From NCBI GenBank assembly GCA_903878805.1, contig CAIRJF010000004.1, positions 1 to 52,004 on the forward strand: a DNA stretch of 52,004 bases. Reading direction: 5' to 3'. The stretch comes from an uncultured Verrucomicrobia subdivision 3 bacterium. GTDB taxonomy: Bacteria; Verrucomicrobiota; Verrucomicrobiia; Limisphaerales; UBA11358. Position numbers and translations under genes: made by a program. The notes under the pieces are model-generated. The model did no database searches. It had not been told where the DNA came from and saw only the letters and a list, made by a program, of their open reading frames with translations. Shown here piece by piece: positions 27,717 to 35,599 of the stretch; position 1 is the first letter of the stretch, and each line of letters begins with the position of its first letter.

Positions 27717-28568
27717 ATGAGAACGGTTCAAAAACTGCCGGATGAACTCAAAGAACTGCTGACGCTTGTTCGCGCCGGAAAGCTGTTCGCAGTTCAAAAA
27801 TGGATTGCTGAAGGAAAAAATTACGGGGCAACAGAAACGCACAGACTCAACCCAATATACGAGGCCATGCGCTTGGGTTTTCACAGCATGATCGAGGTTT
27901 TCTTGCGGGCTGGGTTAAATCAGCGAATTAAAAACGATCTGCTTGATATGGCGGTTAACGACAAGCGATTCGATCTCGTTCTGTTGTGCCATAAATACGG
28001 TGCCCAGATGAACAAGGTAGATTTTGAATCGGTTTGTGACACCTGCAATCCACAGCTGATTCGATATTTTCTGGATAACGGTGCTGATACCGAAACAGGA
28101 CGTCCATTTGCAAAAGGCCTTAGACGTGCCTGCAGACTGTTTATTGGAATCTACATGTCATACAAAGACAAGATTACCGGCTTGAAACCACAGCTGGATT
28201 TAGCCCTGCGCTACCATGTGGATGAAAATCATATTGGTTCCGTCTGCCTCTTGTTATGGGCGGGAGCTGATCCGCGCAACCCAGTTCCAGATATTGATGA
28301 TGAGGATGGAAATTCCATCGTTTTGACTGCACTTGAAGAAGCTGCCTGGAATGGACAGGTCGAGATGCTTGAAAAAATGAAAGTGGATCCGGCAAAAGAT
28401 GACATCAACCATTTGTTGAGGCGGGCTTGCCTTGGCGGAAAGTGGCCGGCTATTGAACAACTTCTTCAACTTGGCGCTGATCCCAACGCGAACATTCCAG
28501 ATCACGACTCACCAATGAGCGAATTGTTGTGCCGGTTAACATGGAAAATTCAACCTGTCGTTGGATAG
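27717..28568 (+). CDS. Ankyrin-repeat-like protein, probably shortened at its C-terminus
   Basis: A 283-residue protein starting LPDELKELLTLVRAGKLFAV, followed by repeated helix-turn-helix units with ankyrin-type turns (GFHSMIEVFLRAGLNQRI; NPQLIRYFLDNGADTETG; GSVCLLLWAGADPRNPV; WPAIEQLLQLGADPNANIPD). Such proteins mediate protein binding. The end, LCRLTWKIQPVVG, comes abruptly after the last unit, and the family form I recall runs further, so a truncation is likely (inference). It is the first plus-strand gene of the island. Partner unknown. Confidence 0.7.
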   Translation: MRTVQKLPDELKELLTLVRAGKLFAVQKWIAEGKNYGATETHRLNPIYEAMRLGFHSMIEVFLRAGLNQRIKNDLLDMAVNDKRFDLVLLCHKYGAQMNKVDFESVCDTCNPQLIRYFLDNGADTETGRPFAKGLRRACRLFIGIYMSYKDKITGLKPQLDLALRYHVDENHIGSVCLLLWAGADPRNPVPDIDDEDGNSIVLTALEEAAWNGQVEMLEKMKVDPAKDDINHLLRRACLGGKWPAIEQLLQLGADPNANIPDHDSPMSELLCRLTWKIQPVVG

Positions 28569-28591
28569 CTACGCCCACACCAGTCATTATT

Positions 28592-28864
28592 TCAGCCCTT
28601 CCCATTCCGCACCTGTTCCTTTTTCGCCTCCAAATCAGCCTGGAGTTTCTTACGCTCTTGAATGACTTGAGCGCGCAAGACTTCCGCTTTTTCAGCATCA
28701 CGGGCTTCAGCAATTTCTTGACTTAACGCAATTTCACGTTCAGCAATTTTGGCAGCATACAGTGAATCCAGTTCAGCCAATTCTTTTTTCTGCTTCGGTG
28801 TCGTTTTCGGGGTTGGAGCATTTTTATTCAAACGCTCCATCGCAATTTCATAGGAAGATTTCAT
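28592..28864 (-). CDS. Small coiled-coil protein
   Basis: A 90-residue, highly charged helical protein (MKSSYEIAMERLNKNAP at the start, then KKELAELDSLYAAKIAEREI and a long Lys/Glu/Ala helix to the end). It has no membrane segment or signal. It follows the TerB-like gene after 4 bases on the same strand, so the two look like one operon. Proteins of this look occur in Verrucomicrobia and Planctomycetes; no function is known to me. Confidence 0.65.
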   Translation of the reverse strand: MKSSYEIAMERLNKNAPTPKTTPKQKKELAELDSLYAAKIAEREIALSQEIAEARDAEKAEVLRAQVIQERKKLQADLEAKKEQVRNGKG

Positions 28865-28868
28865 GTTT

Positions 28869-29246
28869 TTATAGCCTAAACTTCATCCGCAGTTCTGACA
28901 ACAACGTGCTTTCCCAAGTGCTCACATTAAAATCAGAACTCATGATTTGATGAACCGCTGCCAATACTTTCGTCTGTTGTGCGCGATCATTAAATTCATC
29001 GGCTAATAAAATGGCTTGGGTCTTGGCTTTGTAGATGGATTGGATGCAGGGTCTAATTCTGGTTACGGCTGCATCGAATTCACGTTGGCGATCAATCTCG
29101 TCAACAAATCCCATTCCCGCCAACAACTTCTGCAGCTGCTCATCTTCATACGTCGTCAAATGGCCGTCCGCATACATGGCCAGAATTAACAGATCGAAAA
29201 GCGCGCGTTGTTGGGCTGTTGTAAAACCGGTCAGATCGATTTCCAT
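28869..29246 (-). CDS. TerB-like domain protein
   Basis: A 125-residue helical protein. ALFDLLILAMYADGHLTTYE with the following DEQLQKLLAGMGF is the TerB-type acidic-helix pattern, where the Asp/Glu residues may bind metal, and the C-terminal half is helical (AILLADEFNDRAQQTKVLAA). TerB-like domains occur in tellurite resistance and also in phage and stress-related systems. Here it is coupled to a coiled-coil gene on a mobile element. The tellurite link should not be assumed. Confidence 0.65.
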   Translation of the reverse strand: MEIDLTGFTTAQQRALFDLLILAMYADGHLTTYEDEQLQKLLAGMGFVDEIDRQREFDAAVTRIRPCIQSIYKAKTQAILLADEFNDRAQQTKVLAAVHQIMSSDFNVSTWESTLLSELRMKFRL

Positions 29247-29390
29247 GCAGTGAAGTTAGCAGATTTTGATGGGATTTGAAACGCCGGTCATTCACCCAGA
29301 CTTCCGTCGAGATGGGGCTGGAGCGGTATAGGATGTTGCCCGCTCAAAAGCCATCGTATTACGGGAAAAGGATTGAATGGAGATTTGCCA

Positions 29391-29528
29391 TTAAGAATCA
29401 AATCTGGCCCATGTGCAACCGGCTGCACCGACGACGAACGTGATTAAAAGGCCAATCCCCAAAACCCAAAACAGCCATTGGACATTTTTAGTTTTCACAG
29501 CTATTCCCGCTTGGTTTCCAAACAGCAT
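29391..29528 (-). CDS. Small single-span membrane protein
   Basis: From ATG 29528, 45 residues: a short polar start (MLFGNQAGIAVKTKNVQ), one membrane segment (WLFWVLGIGLLITFVVGAAG) and CTWARFDS at the end. The frame lies 5 bases after the lipoprotein gene on the same strand. The 'GAAGC' looks like a lipobox, but it is too near the C-terminus for a usual lipoprotein. Could be a decayed lipoprotein. Confidence 0.35.
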   Translation of the reverse strand: MLFGNQAGIAVKTKNVQWLFWVLGIGLLITFVVGAAGCTWARFDS

Positions 29529-29533
29529 TCCAT

Positions 29534-29899
29534 TTATTGGCGCGTGACTTTCGCGACCACGACATGCATCCATCCCCGATTGTGATCTTCGATGTAGTTC
29601 AAGTCCCATTTTTCCCAGCCGAGCTTTTGGCATTCAGCTTTGGCAACGGTCGAGGCGGCTGCTTTCACGTCAGTGATGCGCTCTGGCCCGTCTGACCGCG
29701 TGCCCTCCTTGACTGTGACGGTGAAACTCGTCGCTTCCCTGTCCTCGATAAAATACACAGGTTTGGTCAGGAGGTTTTCATTATAATCGGCATTGAAGGA
29801 GTGTTGATCGGGCGTGGAACAGCCGCTGAAAAAGACCGCAATGGCCGCATTGATCAACAACAACCCTAGTATTCTTAAAAGCCGATTTGTTATATTCAT
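29534..29899 (-). CDS. Small lipoprotein
   Basis: A 121-residue protein with a lipoprotein signal (LGLLLINAAIAVFFSGCSTP; Cys in FSGC). The mature part is alpha/beta with VYFIEDREATSFTVTVKEGT, TVAKAECQKLGWEKWDLNYI and the C-terminus WMHVVVAKVTRQ. Family not recognised. It is on the minus strand between the response regulator and the small membrane protein gene. Confidence 0.6.
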   Translation of the reverse strand: MNITNRLLRILGLLLINAAIAVFFSGCSTPDQHSFNADYNENLLTKPVYFIEDREATSFTVTVKEGTRSDGPERITDVKAAASTVAKAECQKLGWEKWDLNYIEDHNRGWMHVVVAKVTRQ

Positions 29900-29927
29900 T
29901 TATACAACCTGACATGCCAGATAAAAA

Positions 29928-30614
29928 TTAGCTATGGGGTGTTCTCCTACTGGATATTGCAAGTTTAGTGGAGCCGGAAGGAGCATGGACGGCGGCATCC
30001 AGCAGTGCATGAATTACGCTTTGATCGATGGGTTGGGAGGTGTAGTCACGCACCGAGCGGCGCTGCTGGATGGCATTCATCACGCTCACGGCAGTTTCGG
30101 TATTGGTAGATTTCTTGGGGTTGTTCATACATACCTTGATGGCGGATTCGCGCGCGATGTGGGATTTGTAAACCGGCGAGAGTTCAACGCCGGCACTGCC
30201 GGTCGTTTGCAGAACAGTTTTCACCATGCCCAACAATTTCTCGAATGAATACGGCTTGAGCAGCATTTTCACAGGTAGCAAGCAAGGATGTAAGACAAAT
30301 TCCCAAGTAGGTAAAACCCCCGTGGTCATCATGATCGGCACGGTCATCTTCGCGGCATAAATATTCCTTAGCAACTCGACGCCAGAATGCTTTGGCATAA
30401 ATTGGTCGGTGATCAGCAGATCGTATTTGGAAAATTGCAAAGCAGCCCAAGCGGTGGCCCCATCATCAGCAACATCCACTTGGTAGCCAGCATCAATCAA
30501 CACTTCGGCGTTAAGCTGGCGTAGGTCAGACTCATCCTCTACCACAAGAATCCGTTGTTTTTGTCCTGTTTTAAGGCCGAAATAATCAGTCCGGAAATTC
30601 GAAATTGCAGTCAT
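29928..30614 (-). CDS. Response-regulator receiver domain fused to a nitroreductase fragment
   Basis: A 228-residue frame. Residues about 20-135 form a REC domain: acidic pocket ILVVEDESD, phospho-acceptor Asp in DLLITDQFMPKHSGVELL, and the Lys in MLLKPYSFEKLLGM. After a linker, residues from MNNPKKSTNTETAVSVMNAI onward match the first 45 residues of a nitroreductase (IQQRRSVRDYTSQPIDQSVI; ALLDAAVHAPSG), after which homology stops and the frame ends 12 residues later. The FMN site is incomplete, so the second part cannot work as an enzyme. This is most likely a response regulator gene that lost its stop and ran into a remnant. No histidine kinase is nearby. Confidence 0.7.
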   Translation of the reverse strand: MTAISNFRTDYFGLKTGQKQRILVVEDESDLRQLNAEVLIDAGYQVDVADDGATAWAALQFSKYDLLITDQFMPKHSGVELLRNIYAAKMTVPIMMTTGVLPTWEFVLHPCLLPVKMLLKPYSFEKLLGMVKTVLQTTGSAGVELSPVYKSHIARESAIKVCMNNPKKSTNTETAVSVMNAIQQRRSVRDYTSQPIDQSVIHALLDAAVHAPSGSTKLAISSRRTPHS

Positions 30615-30735
30615 TGACAGGACTGTAGGCGGGAAAACTTTGCCGAGCTATGTGGTGTTACCCACAGAAAAACCTCTCTCAATCGTGTTTTTTGAAAACT
30701 TGCTGCTCACCAGAACTGAACACATATTTAGGCCG

Positions 30736-31146
30736 ATGCGATTCAGTGATTTCTTCAACCTCGGCAGTGGTTTGGGAGATACGGTCAAAATTATTTTCTT
30801 CAGAATGTTGCCGAGGGGAGCGCAAATCGAAAAAGTCAGAGCCGAAATCAACAATGGTCTTCTAAAAAAGTATGGCAAAATGACTGGGCTGAAAATTGAT
30901 AAAGAAAACAAAACCATTAGCGCGAATTTAGTTTTGAAGGGAGAGGCCGAGAGCATTCAAATCAAGCTTTCAAATTATCGGCTAGTTCAAGAGGGCGAAA
31001 ATCCGGTGTTTGAACTGGGCGCAATTGAAGTGTCTCGTGAGTGGCTTGATGCTGTTCTGAAAACTCTGGTCAAAAAGAATATCATTCCGGAGCGAATGGA
31101 AATTAAAAACCAGCTGCATCAAGTCGTGGTTAAATCACTTCTTTAA
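30736..31146 (+). CDS. Hypothetical protein upstream of the YgjP-type metalloprotease
   Basis: From ATG 30736, 136 residues (MRFSDFFNLGSGLGDTVKII ... NQLHQVVVKSLL). It begins with an amphipathic helix and then an alpha/beta pattern with LKIDKENKTISANLVLKGEA and YRLVQEGENPVFELGAIEVS, like a small steroid-binding-type or arrestin-like fold, but I recognise no family. A longer frame to 30640 is open. The metalloprotease start follows after 5 bases, so they are one operon. Confidence 0.55.
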   Translation: MRFSDFFNLGSGLGDTVKIIFFRMLPRGAQIEKVRAEINNGLLKKYGKMTGLKIDKENKTISANLVLKGEAESIQIKLSNYRLVQEGENPVFELGAIEVSREWLDAVLKTLVKKNIIPERMEIKNQLHQVVVKSLL

Positions 31147-31151
31147 TTGTG

Positions 31152-31862
31152 ATGTTCGACCTGCTTTTCAGACCAGCACCCAAGCCTGATTCAATTCAAG
31201 TCGGTTCAAAATTGGTGCCGCTGCTGTTCGTGCATCATCCTCGCGCTCGTCGTTATCTTTTACGCTTACGTCAGGATGGGGTTGCTAGAGTCACGGTTCC
31301 ACGCAGAGGTTCGATTAAAGCTGCCACGGAATTTGCTTTAAGAAACATCGGCTGGCTTGAACAACAAATTCAACGGTTAGAAGCACAACCTAAAATTGCA
31401 ACTGAATGGAGAGTTGGTTCAGAAATTTATTTTAGGGGTGAACGGGTAAAAATAGAGGTTGAGGCTGGGAAGATTCGCTTTGGTTCTGAAATGCTGACTA
31501 CTCCTGATGTGACGTTAAATTTGAGACCCGCGATTCAAAAACATCTTCGAAAACTCGCTCAACAAGAACTTCCAGCGCGCGTTCAGGAATTGGCAGCACT
31601 CCACCGTATTGAAATTTCGCGTGTATCAGTCAGGAACCAAAAATCGAGATGGGGTTCATGTTCGAGAAAAGGGACGATCTCCTTAAACTGGCGATTGATT
31701 CAGACACCGCATTTTGTTCAGGACTACATCATTTTGCATGAATTAGCACATCGAAGGCAAATGAACCACTCCGATAAATTTTGGCTGGAAGTGGAGCGTT
31801 TGTGTCCGGATTATTTGGTGGCAGAACGGTGGCTAAAAACCCATCGCCAAGTCCTGAGCTGA
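31152..31862 (+). CDS. YgjP-type (SprT-like) zinc metalloprotease
   Basis: A 236-residue protein of the YgjP/DUF45 family. The N-terminal strands VHHPRARRYLLRLRQDGVAR and VTVPRRGSIKAATEFALRNI are typical, as are RVSVRNQKSRWGSCSRKGTI and the zinc site IILHELAHRRQMNHSDKFW (HELAH plus third ligand His/Asp). The gene could start at GTG 31149 or ATG 31152. The frame is complete. Members are usually of unknown cellular role. The following nuclease fragment starts at its stop codon (TGATG). Confidence 0.85.
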   Translation: MFDLLFRPAPKPDSIQVGSKLVPLLFVHHPRARRYLLRLRQDGVARVTVPRRGSIKAATEFALRNIGWLEQQIQRLEAQPKIATEWRVGSEIYFRGERVKIEVEAGKIRFGSEMLTTPDVTLNLRPAIQKHLRKLAQQELPARVQELAALHRIEISRVSVRNQKSRWGSCSRKGTISLNWRLIQTPHFVQDYIILHELAHRRQMNHSDKFWLEVERLCPDYLVAERWLKTHRQVLS

Positions 31863-32089
31863 TGTTCAAAGTTTTCCATTTATGGCTGACGGTTGCGCTG
31901 TTTTTCGGCGTCTTCCAAGCACACGCCACGATTGATGTCACGCTTCAGATGCAACTCGGCAATCCTTCCAGCGCTTCAACCGACACCAACAACCACGACC
32001 ATTATTTGATTCAGCGCACCGTCGAGGCCATTGATTACAACGACAATTTAGGCGAACCGAACTGGGCGAGCTGGGATTTCCGAATGTAG
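31862..32089 (+). pseudogene. N-terminal fragment of a secreted DNA/RNA non-specific endonuclease
   Basis: From ATG 31862: a signal peptide (FHLWLTVALFFGVFQAHA) and the opening of a NUC1/NucA-type endonuclease: VTLQMQLGNPSSASTDTNNH, then DHYLIQRTVEAIDYNDNLGE and PNWASWD. The sequence then turns into FRM and a stop, where the family would continue to its active site (DRGH). The break coincides with the end of the integrase remnant on the other strand at about 32080, so a deletion joined two gene ends. It is nonfunctional as it stands. Confidence 0.75.
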
Positions 32090-32671
32090 TCCGAACGCCA
32101 TTTGTTGATTCGATCGGGAGTGATGAGCGCCAACCTGACGTTGTTTGCATGGTCTCGCCATTTCAAGTTTCCACCGCGACGGTAATCGAATTTTGCCTTT
32201 CCGCCACCAACATTGAAAATGTCAGTCACAATCCGACGAAAATATCCAGAGTAATTACGGAATGTTTTCGGTTCGAGATCTGCTTTAGCTTCCACATCGG
32301 TCAGAAAATCACCCAAGCATGGGTCATCCTTGGATGATAATCATTGCCGGATTAAAAATTCGCTCTGCTTCCTCCCACCCCTTGGCGACAAATGTCAGGT
32401 AATAATCCTTGGCCTTGATCGCTGCCGCATCTGCGTTGGTGGTGCCAAGAGCGATGCTCTTACGTTTACCCAAGTATTGAATACGAATGGAATATTCGTT
32501 GACCTCGTGAAGCTCCCCCTCGTTGGTATAGCACCGCCGCTCCAACCGCTCCTTCCAGAAATCCTTGTGGGTTTTCGGGAGTGTCCGTTTGGGCTTGTTA
32601 TCAGCAGGCAAAATCTTGGCCACTTCTTGGCCGCTTCTGCCATTTTCCAAAGTTGTATCCAGTTGTCTCAT
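32035..32671 (-). pseudogene. Frameshifted, truncated tyrosine-recombinase integrase
   Basis: The frame starting at 32671 (MRQLDTTLENGRSGQEVAKI) gives an N-terminal arm-binding-like part (YSIRIQYLGKRKSIALGTTN, then AERIFNPAMIII) and stops at 32324. One inserted base near 32320 separates it from the second part, GDFLTDVEAKADLEPKTFRN with YSGYFRRIVTDI, the core-binding (SAM-like) domain. It ends near WRSDYIRK, at about 32083, where nuclease sequence begins; the remaining codons to 32035 are read from the nuclease strand. The catalytic Arg-His-Arg-Tyr domain is absent. It lies 107 bases from the right attachment repeat, as expected for the element's integrase. Confidence 0.75.
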
Positions 32672-32777
32672 CCAGAGGCCAACAATAGCATAATACCATT
32701 ATTAATAAAGGGCTTTGTGAGGTTTGTTACAGCTTCTCGCAACGGAACACAACTTGATACAACTGTCATTTCACACA

Positions 32778-32823
32778 ACTACGGATCAGAAGGTTCCAGG
32801 TTCAACTCCTGGTGGGTGCACCA
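32778..32823 (+). repeat. Right attachment-site repeat (attR)
   Basis: A perfect 46-base copy of the 3' part of tRNA-Arg (ACTACGGATCAGAAGG ... CCA). It has no D-arm or acceptor 5' strand and cannot fold as a tRNA. It marks the right end of the element. Confidence 0.95.
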
Positions 32824-33196
32824 CTAAAAAAGTTTTTATTTGGTTTCTGTCGCGGCGACTTCCAAATATAACATGACGCCAAAATTTATTTTTCCCATGA
32901 AAAATTGGTAAATAATAACAATAATAACAAAAAGCATGCCGGAAGAATTAAGCTCTCGTAAAAGACTTCGTGCGTCAATCTGCTTCGCCACCTTCCCAGC
33001 GGCAGGTATTTTTTGCGATTTGAGTTCGGGGCAAGCTCATTCGCAAAAGTTTGAAGACCGATTTTATCTGCTTCTCCACTGTTAGGTGGGCGAACCACAA
33101 AGATGGCCGCCGTTGACTCAAGGTGGACGCCGACTTGCCGCCTACGCCAAACACGGTTCAGCGGGGGCAACCAGCCCGCCCGGCGATTTTTCAATT
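32824..33196. other. Non-coding stretch after the right attachment repeat
   Basis: This is the first chromosome-side DNA right of the island. The first 115 bases are AT-rich with AATAATAACAATAATAAC near 32910. A 49-codon frame from ATG 32936 and an opposite frame from 33194 exist but have no family features. The rest (33086-33196) is open in the frame of the MBL gene but does not look like protein. I see nothing else in it. Confidence 0.4.
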
Positions 33197-34093
33197 TTGT
33201 TTTTGGCGCACCTGCGTTACAGTGCTTCCATCAAGACGGCCACGCACATCAAGTTTTGGGGCGTTCGCGGTTCGATTCCTTCTCCCGGCGCGGACACCGT
33301 TCGTTACGGCGGCAACACCACCTGCGTTGAAGTCCGGCACGGTCGCGACATCATCATTCTGGACGGCGGCACCGGCTTGCGCAAACTCGGTCAGGCGCTG
33401 CTGGCGGAATTCAAGCGCGGCCCGCTCAATCTGTCTCTGCTCCTCTCGCACACGCATTGGGATCACATCCAGGGGCTGCCCTTTTTTGCGCCGATTTATG
33501 AATCCCGCTGCCGGCTGCACATCCTCGGCGGCGAAGGCACGCGCAAAAGTCTCGCCGCCGCCGTGACCGGCCAGATGGAAAGCCCTTATTTTCCTGTGCC
33601 GTTCGCCGAGCTGCCCAGCAATATCGAAATGGAGGAGCTCACGGATTTTAATTTCAGCATCGGCGATTTTCTGGTGCGCGCACATCGCGCCAACCATCCT
33701 GGCATGACCGTGGGCTACCGGCTCTTCGCGCCCGACGGCGTCATCGGTTTTTTCCCCGACACCGAGATCCGCAACGGCGGCGACGACCCGGAACTGCTGG
33801 AGTTCATGCGCGACGCCGACGTGCTGATTCTCGATTCGCAATATGACCGCGCGGAATACAAAAAACACCTCGGCTGGGGCCACGGCTGCGTGGATGATTC
33901 CGTGGCCTTCGCGCTCAAGGCCGGCGTGAAAACACTCGTGCTGTTCCATCACGACCCCGACCACGACGACCGGAAAATTGACAACTTCCTCAAGCACGCC
34001 CGCGCGCTGGTGAAAAAGCAGAACGGAAAATTAAAAGTGGAGGCCGCGCGCGAAGGCATGACCATTCAGTTAGGCGGGGAAAACTCGCGGTAA
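33197..34093 (+). CDS. MBL-fold metal-dependent hydrolase
   Basis: A protein of about 298 residues of the metallo-beta-lactamase fold, like the cAMP/phosphoribosyl cyclic phosphodiesterase-type subgroup. The conserved part starts HIKFWGVRGSIPSPGADTVR and YGGNTTCVEV; the metal site is LLLSHTHWDHIQGLPFF (HxHxDH). Later features are RANHPGMTVGYRLFAPDGVI, ADVLILDSQYDRAEY and KTLVLFHHDPDHDD. The true start is unclear: the frame is open to 33086, and I chose TTG 33197 because the earlier residues look non-coding. It is separate from the island. Confidence 0.75.
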   Translation: MFLAHLRYSASIKTATHIKFWGVRGSIPSPGADTVRYGGNTTCVEVRHGRDIIILDGGTGLRKLGQALLAEFKRGPLNLSLLLSHTHWDHIQGLPFFAPIYESRCRLHILGGEGTRKSLAAAVTGQMESPYFPVPFAELPSNIEMEELTDFNFSIGDFLVRAHRANHPGMTVGYRLFAPDGVIGFFPDTEIRNGGDDPELLEFMRDADVLILDSQYDRAEYKKHLGWGHGCVDDSVAFALKAGVKTLVLFHHDPDHDDRKIDNFLKHARALVKKQNGKLKVEAAREGMTIQLGGENSR

Positions 34094-34112
34094 AATTTTT
34101 GCGCAGGCGCAT

Positions 34113-34451
34113 TCAACCCGGCGGCCACACGAGGTGGCGACCACCGAGGATGTGGACGTGCAGGTGCGGCACGGTTTCGCCGCCGTCTGCGCCGTTGTTG
34201 ATGACAAGCCGGTAGCCGTTTTTCAAATCTAACTTCTTCGCCACTTCCGCGGCTTTGAGCAGCAAGTGGCCGAGCAATTTTTGATCATCCGCCATCGCCT
34301 CGGCGATACGCGGAATCGGCTTCTTTGGCACAATCAAAACGTGCGTAGGTGCCGCGGGATGGATGTCGCGAAAGGCGAGCACGAGATCGTCTTCATAAAC
34401 AATCGCCGCCGGGATTTCGCGGGTGATGATTTTCTCGAAAAGAGTCTTCAT
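34113..34451 (-). CDS. HIT family (HinT-like) protein
   Basis: A 112-residue histidine-triad hydrolase. The order is KIITREIPAAIVYEDDLVLA, then FRDIHPAAPTHVLIVPKKPI, the NNGADGGETVPHLHVHILGG segment with the HLHVH active site, and a short tail. HinT proteins hydrolyse purine nucleoside phosphoramidates and AMP-lysine. No partner is evident. Confidence 0.92.
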   Translation of the reverse strand: MKTLFEKIITREIPAAIVYEDDLVLAFRDIHPAAPTHVLIVPKKPIPRIAEAMADDQKLLGHLLLKAAEVAKKLDLKNGYRLVINNGADGGETVPHLHVHILGGRHLVWPPG

Positions 34452-34454
34452 GAA

Positions 34455-34549
34455 GTTTTTAATTTTAAGTGTTTAATTTTTAGTTAAAAAACCATCACGC
34501 GCGGTTGCAACTAGCTTCAACTTAAAACTAAAAATTCAAAATTAAAAAC
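34455..34549. repeat. AT-rich inverted repeat between HIT and the nrdR operon
   Basis: GTTTTTAATTTTAAGTG... at 34455-34485 is inversely repeated by AACTAAAAATTCAAAATTAA... at 34526-34549. It fills the 97-base gap and touches the stop codon of the hypothetical gene at 34549. It could act as a bidirectional terminator or belong to a dispersed family. Confidence 0.6.
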
Positions 34550-35097
34550 TATTCAACAACGAGCGCGCAACCGGGTTTTTCGGCTTCACTGTCCATGCAT
34601 TGGCGCAGAAAAGAAACGATTTGATCTTGAAGCTGTTCGCAACGATGGCTCCAGCGTCGCGCGCCGGCAATCTGTTTCACGCAGCCGCGCAGGCCGCGAA
34701 AACGCACGACGCGCGGCGATTGGCGGAGCTGGACCCGCAATTCGTCGCGCAGGCGCGGGAAGAAAAATAATTCCAGTTCACCGCTGGTTTCGCGGATGAG
34801 TCGGGCAAGGTCGGTGTCGCGGATTTCAGGTTCCGGCCCGCCGGTATGAATGGTGTAGCCGAGATGATGCAGGACTTTTTCGAGCGCGAGGGAAAATTCG
34901 CCGACGGTGACGGATTCGCGTTGCAGCTCGACTTTGAAATAATGAAAGACGCTCGCAGCGGCGTGCCGGAGCATTTCGGGTTCGAGCTGGCTGTCCGCGC
35001 CACCGACGATTTCCACGGTGATCATTTCCGACGAACAGGGAACGCTTTCGCCGTTGGTCAGTTGGAAAATCAGGCAGTCGTTCCGGAGGGCGATCAT
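34549..35097 (-). CDS. Conserved-looking hypothetical protein coupled to nrdR
   Basis: A 182-residue protein with a beta-strand/helix start (LIFQLTNGESVPCSSEMITV; LRHAAASVFHYFKVELQRES) and an Arg-rich C-terminal half (FRGLRGCVKQIAGARRWSHR). It ends GCALVVE. The middle RLIRETSGELELFFFPRL looks structured, but no family comes to mind. It starts with ATG inside the end of nrdR (ATGA overlap, 35094-35097), so its job may relate to ribonucleotide reductase control or cell cycle. That is inference. Confidence 0.6.
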   Translation of the reverse strand: MIALRNDCLIFQLTNGESVPCSSEMITVEIVGGADSQLEPEMLRHAAASVFHYFKVELQRESVTVGEFSLALEKVLHHLGYTIHTGGPEPEIRDTDLARLIRETSGELELFFFPRLRDELRVQLRQSPRVVRFRGLRGCVKQIAGARRWSHRCEQLQDQIVSFLRQCMDSEAEKPGCALVVE

Positions 35098-35549
35098 TTC
35101 GCGGCCTCCAGATTTTTGACGGCCTGAACGAAATCGGTCGCTTCGGCAAACCGCCGATAGACGCTGGCGAAGCGGACATAGGCGACTTCATCGAGCTCGC
35201 GCAAACCTTCCATGACCATCGTGCCAATGAATTCACCAGGAACTTCGGCTTCGTATTTCACCGTGACGGTGGCGACGATATGGTCCACCAAGTCTTCCAT
35301 CGCTTTCGGCGAGACGGGACGTTTCTGGCAGGCTTTGCGGATGCCGGACAAAAGTTTGTCACGGGAAAATTCTTCGTGTCGTCCATCGCGTTTGAGCACC
35401 ATCAAACCTTCGTGTTCGACTTCTTCGTAAGTGGTGAAGCGATGCTGGCAGGCGGCGCATTCGCGACGTCGCCGGATGGTCGCGCCTTCGCGGGAGGCGC
35501 GTGAGTCAATGACCTTGTCGTCCTGACATCCGCATTTGGGGCAACGCAT
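35094..35549 (-). CDS. nrdR: Transcriptional repressor NrdR
   Basis: NrdR senses dATP/ATP and represses ribonucleotide reductase genes. From ATG 35549 the protein has 151 residues: the zinc ribbon MRCPKCGCQDDKVIDSRAS with ECAACQHRFTTYEE (CxxC...CxxC), then the ATP-cone (LMVLKRDGRHEEFSRDKLLS, GIRKACQKRPVS, and later ELDEVAYVRFASVYRRF). The frame extends to 35606, but the family starts at MRCPxCG. It is followed by a coupled hypothetical gene. Confidence 0.95.
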   Translation of the reverse strand: MRCPKCGCQDDKVIDSRASREGATIRRRRECAACQHRFTTYEEVEHEGLMVLKRDGRHEEFSRDKLLSGIRKACQKRPVSPKAMEDLVDHIVATVTVKYEAEVPGEFIGTMVMEGLRELDEVAYVRFASVYRRFAEATDFVQAVKNLEAAK

Positions 35550-35585
35550 AAAACCACTGCTAATGGTGGCTGTCATTTTGTAGCA

Positions 35586-35599
35586 CACAAAGTTTTGTG
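35586..35599. promoter_or_regulatory. Palindrome resembling an NrdR box upstream of nrdR
   Basis: CACAAAGTTTTGTG (6-2-6 inverted repeat) lies 37 bases before the nrdR start. NrdR boxes read approximately ACACWATATATWGTGT; the outer CACAA...TTGTG matches this but the centre does not. It might permit autoregulation. Confidence 0.25.

Noticed and set aside
27465-32777. CRISPR array or toxin-antitoxin pair in the island
   Set aside because: No spaced direct repeats of CRISPR type and no recognisable toxin or antitoxin family.
32936-33085. A 49-codon frame after the island
   Set aside because: Short, without any recognisable family or ribosome-binding site; likely chance.
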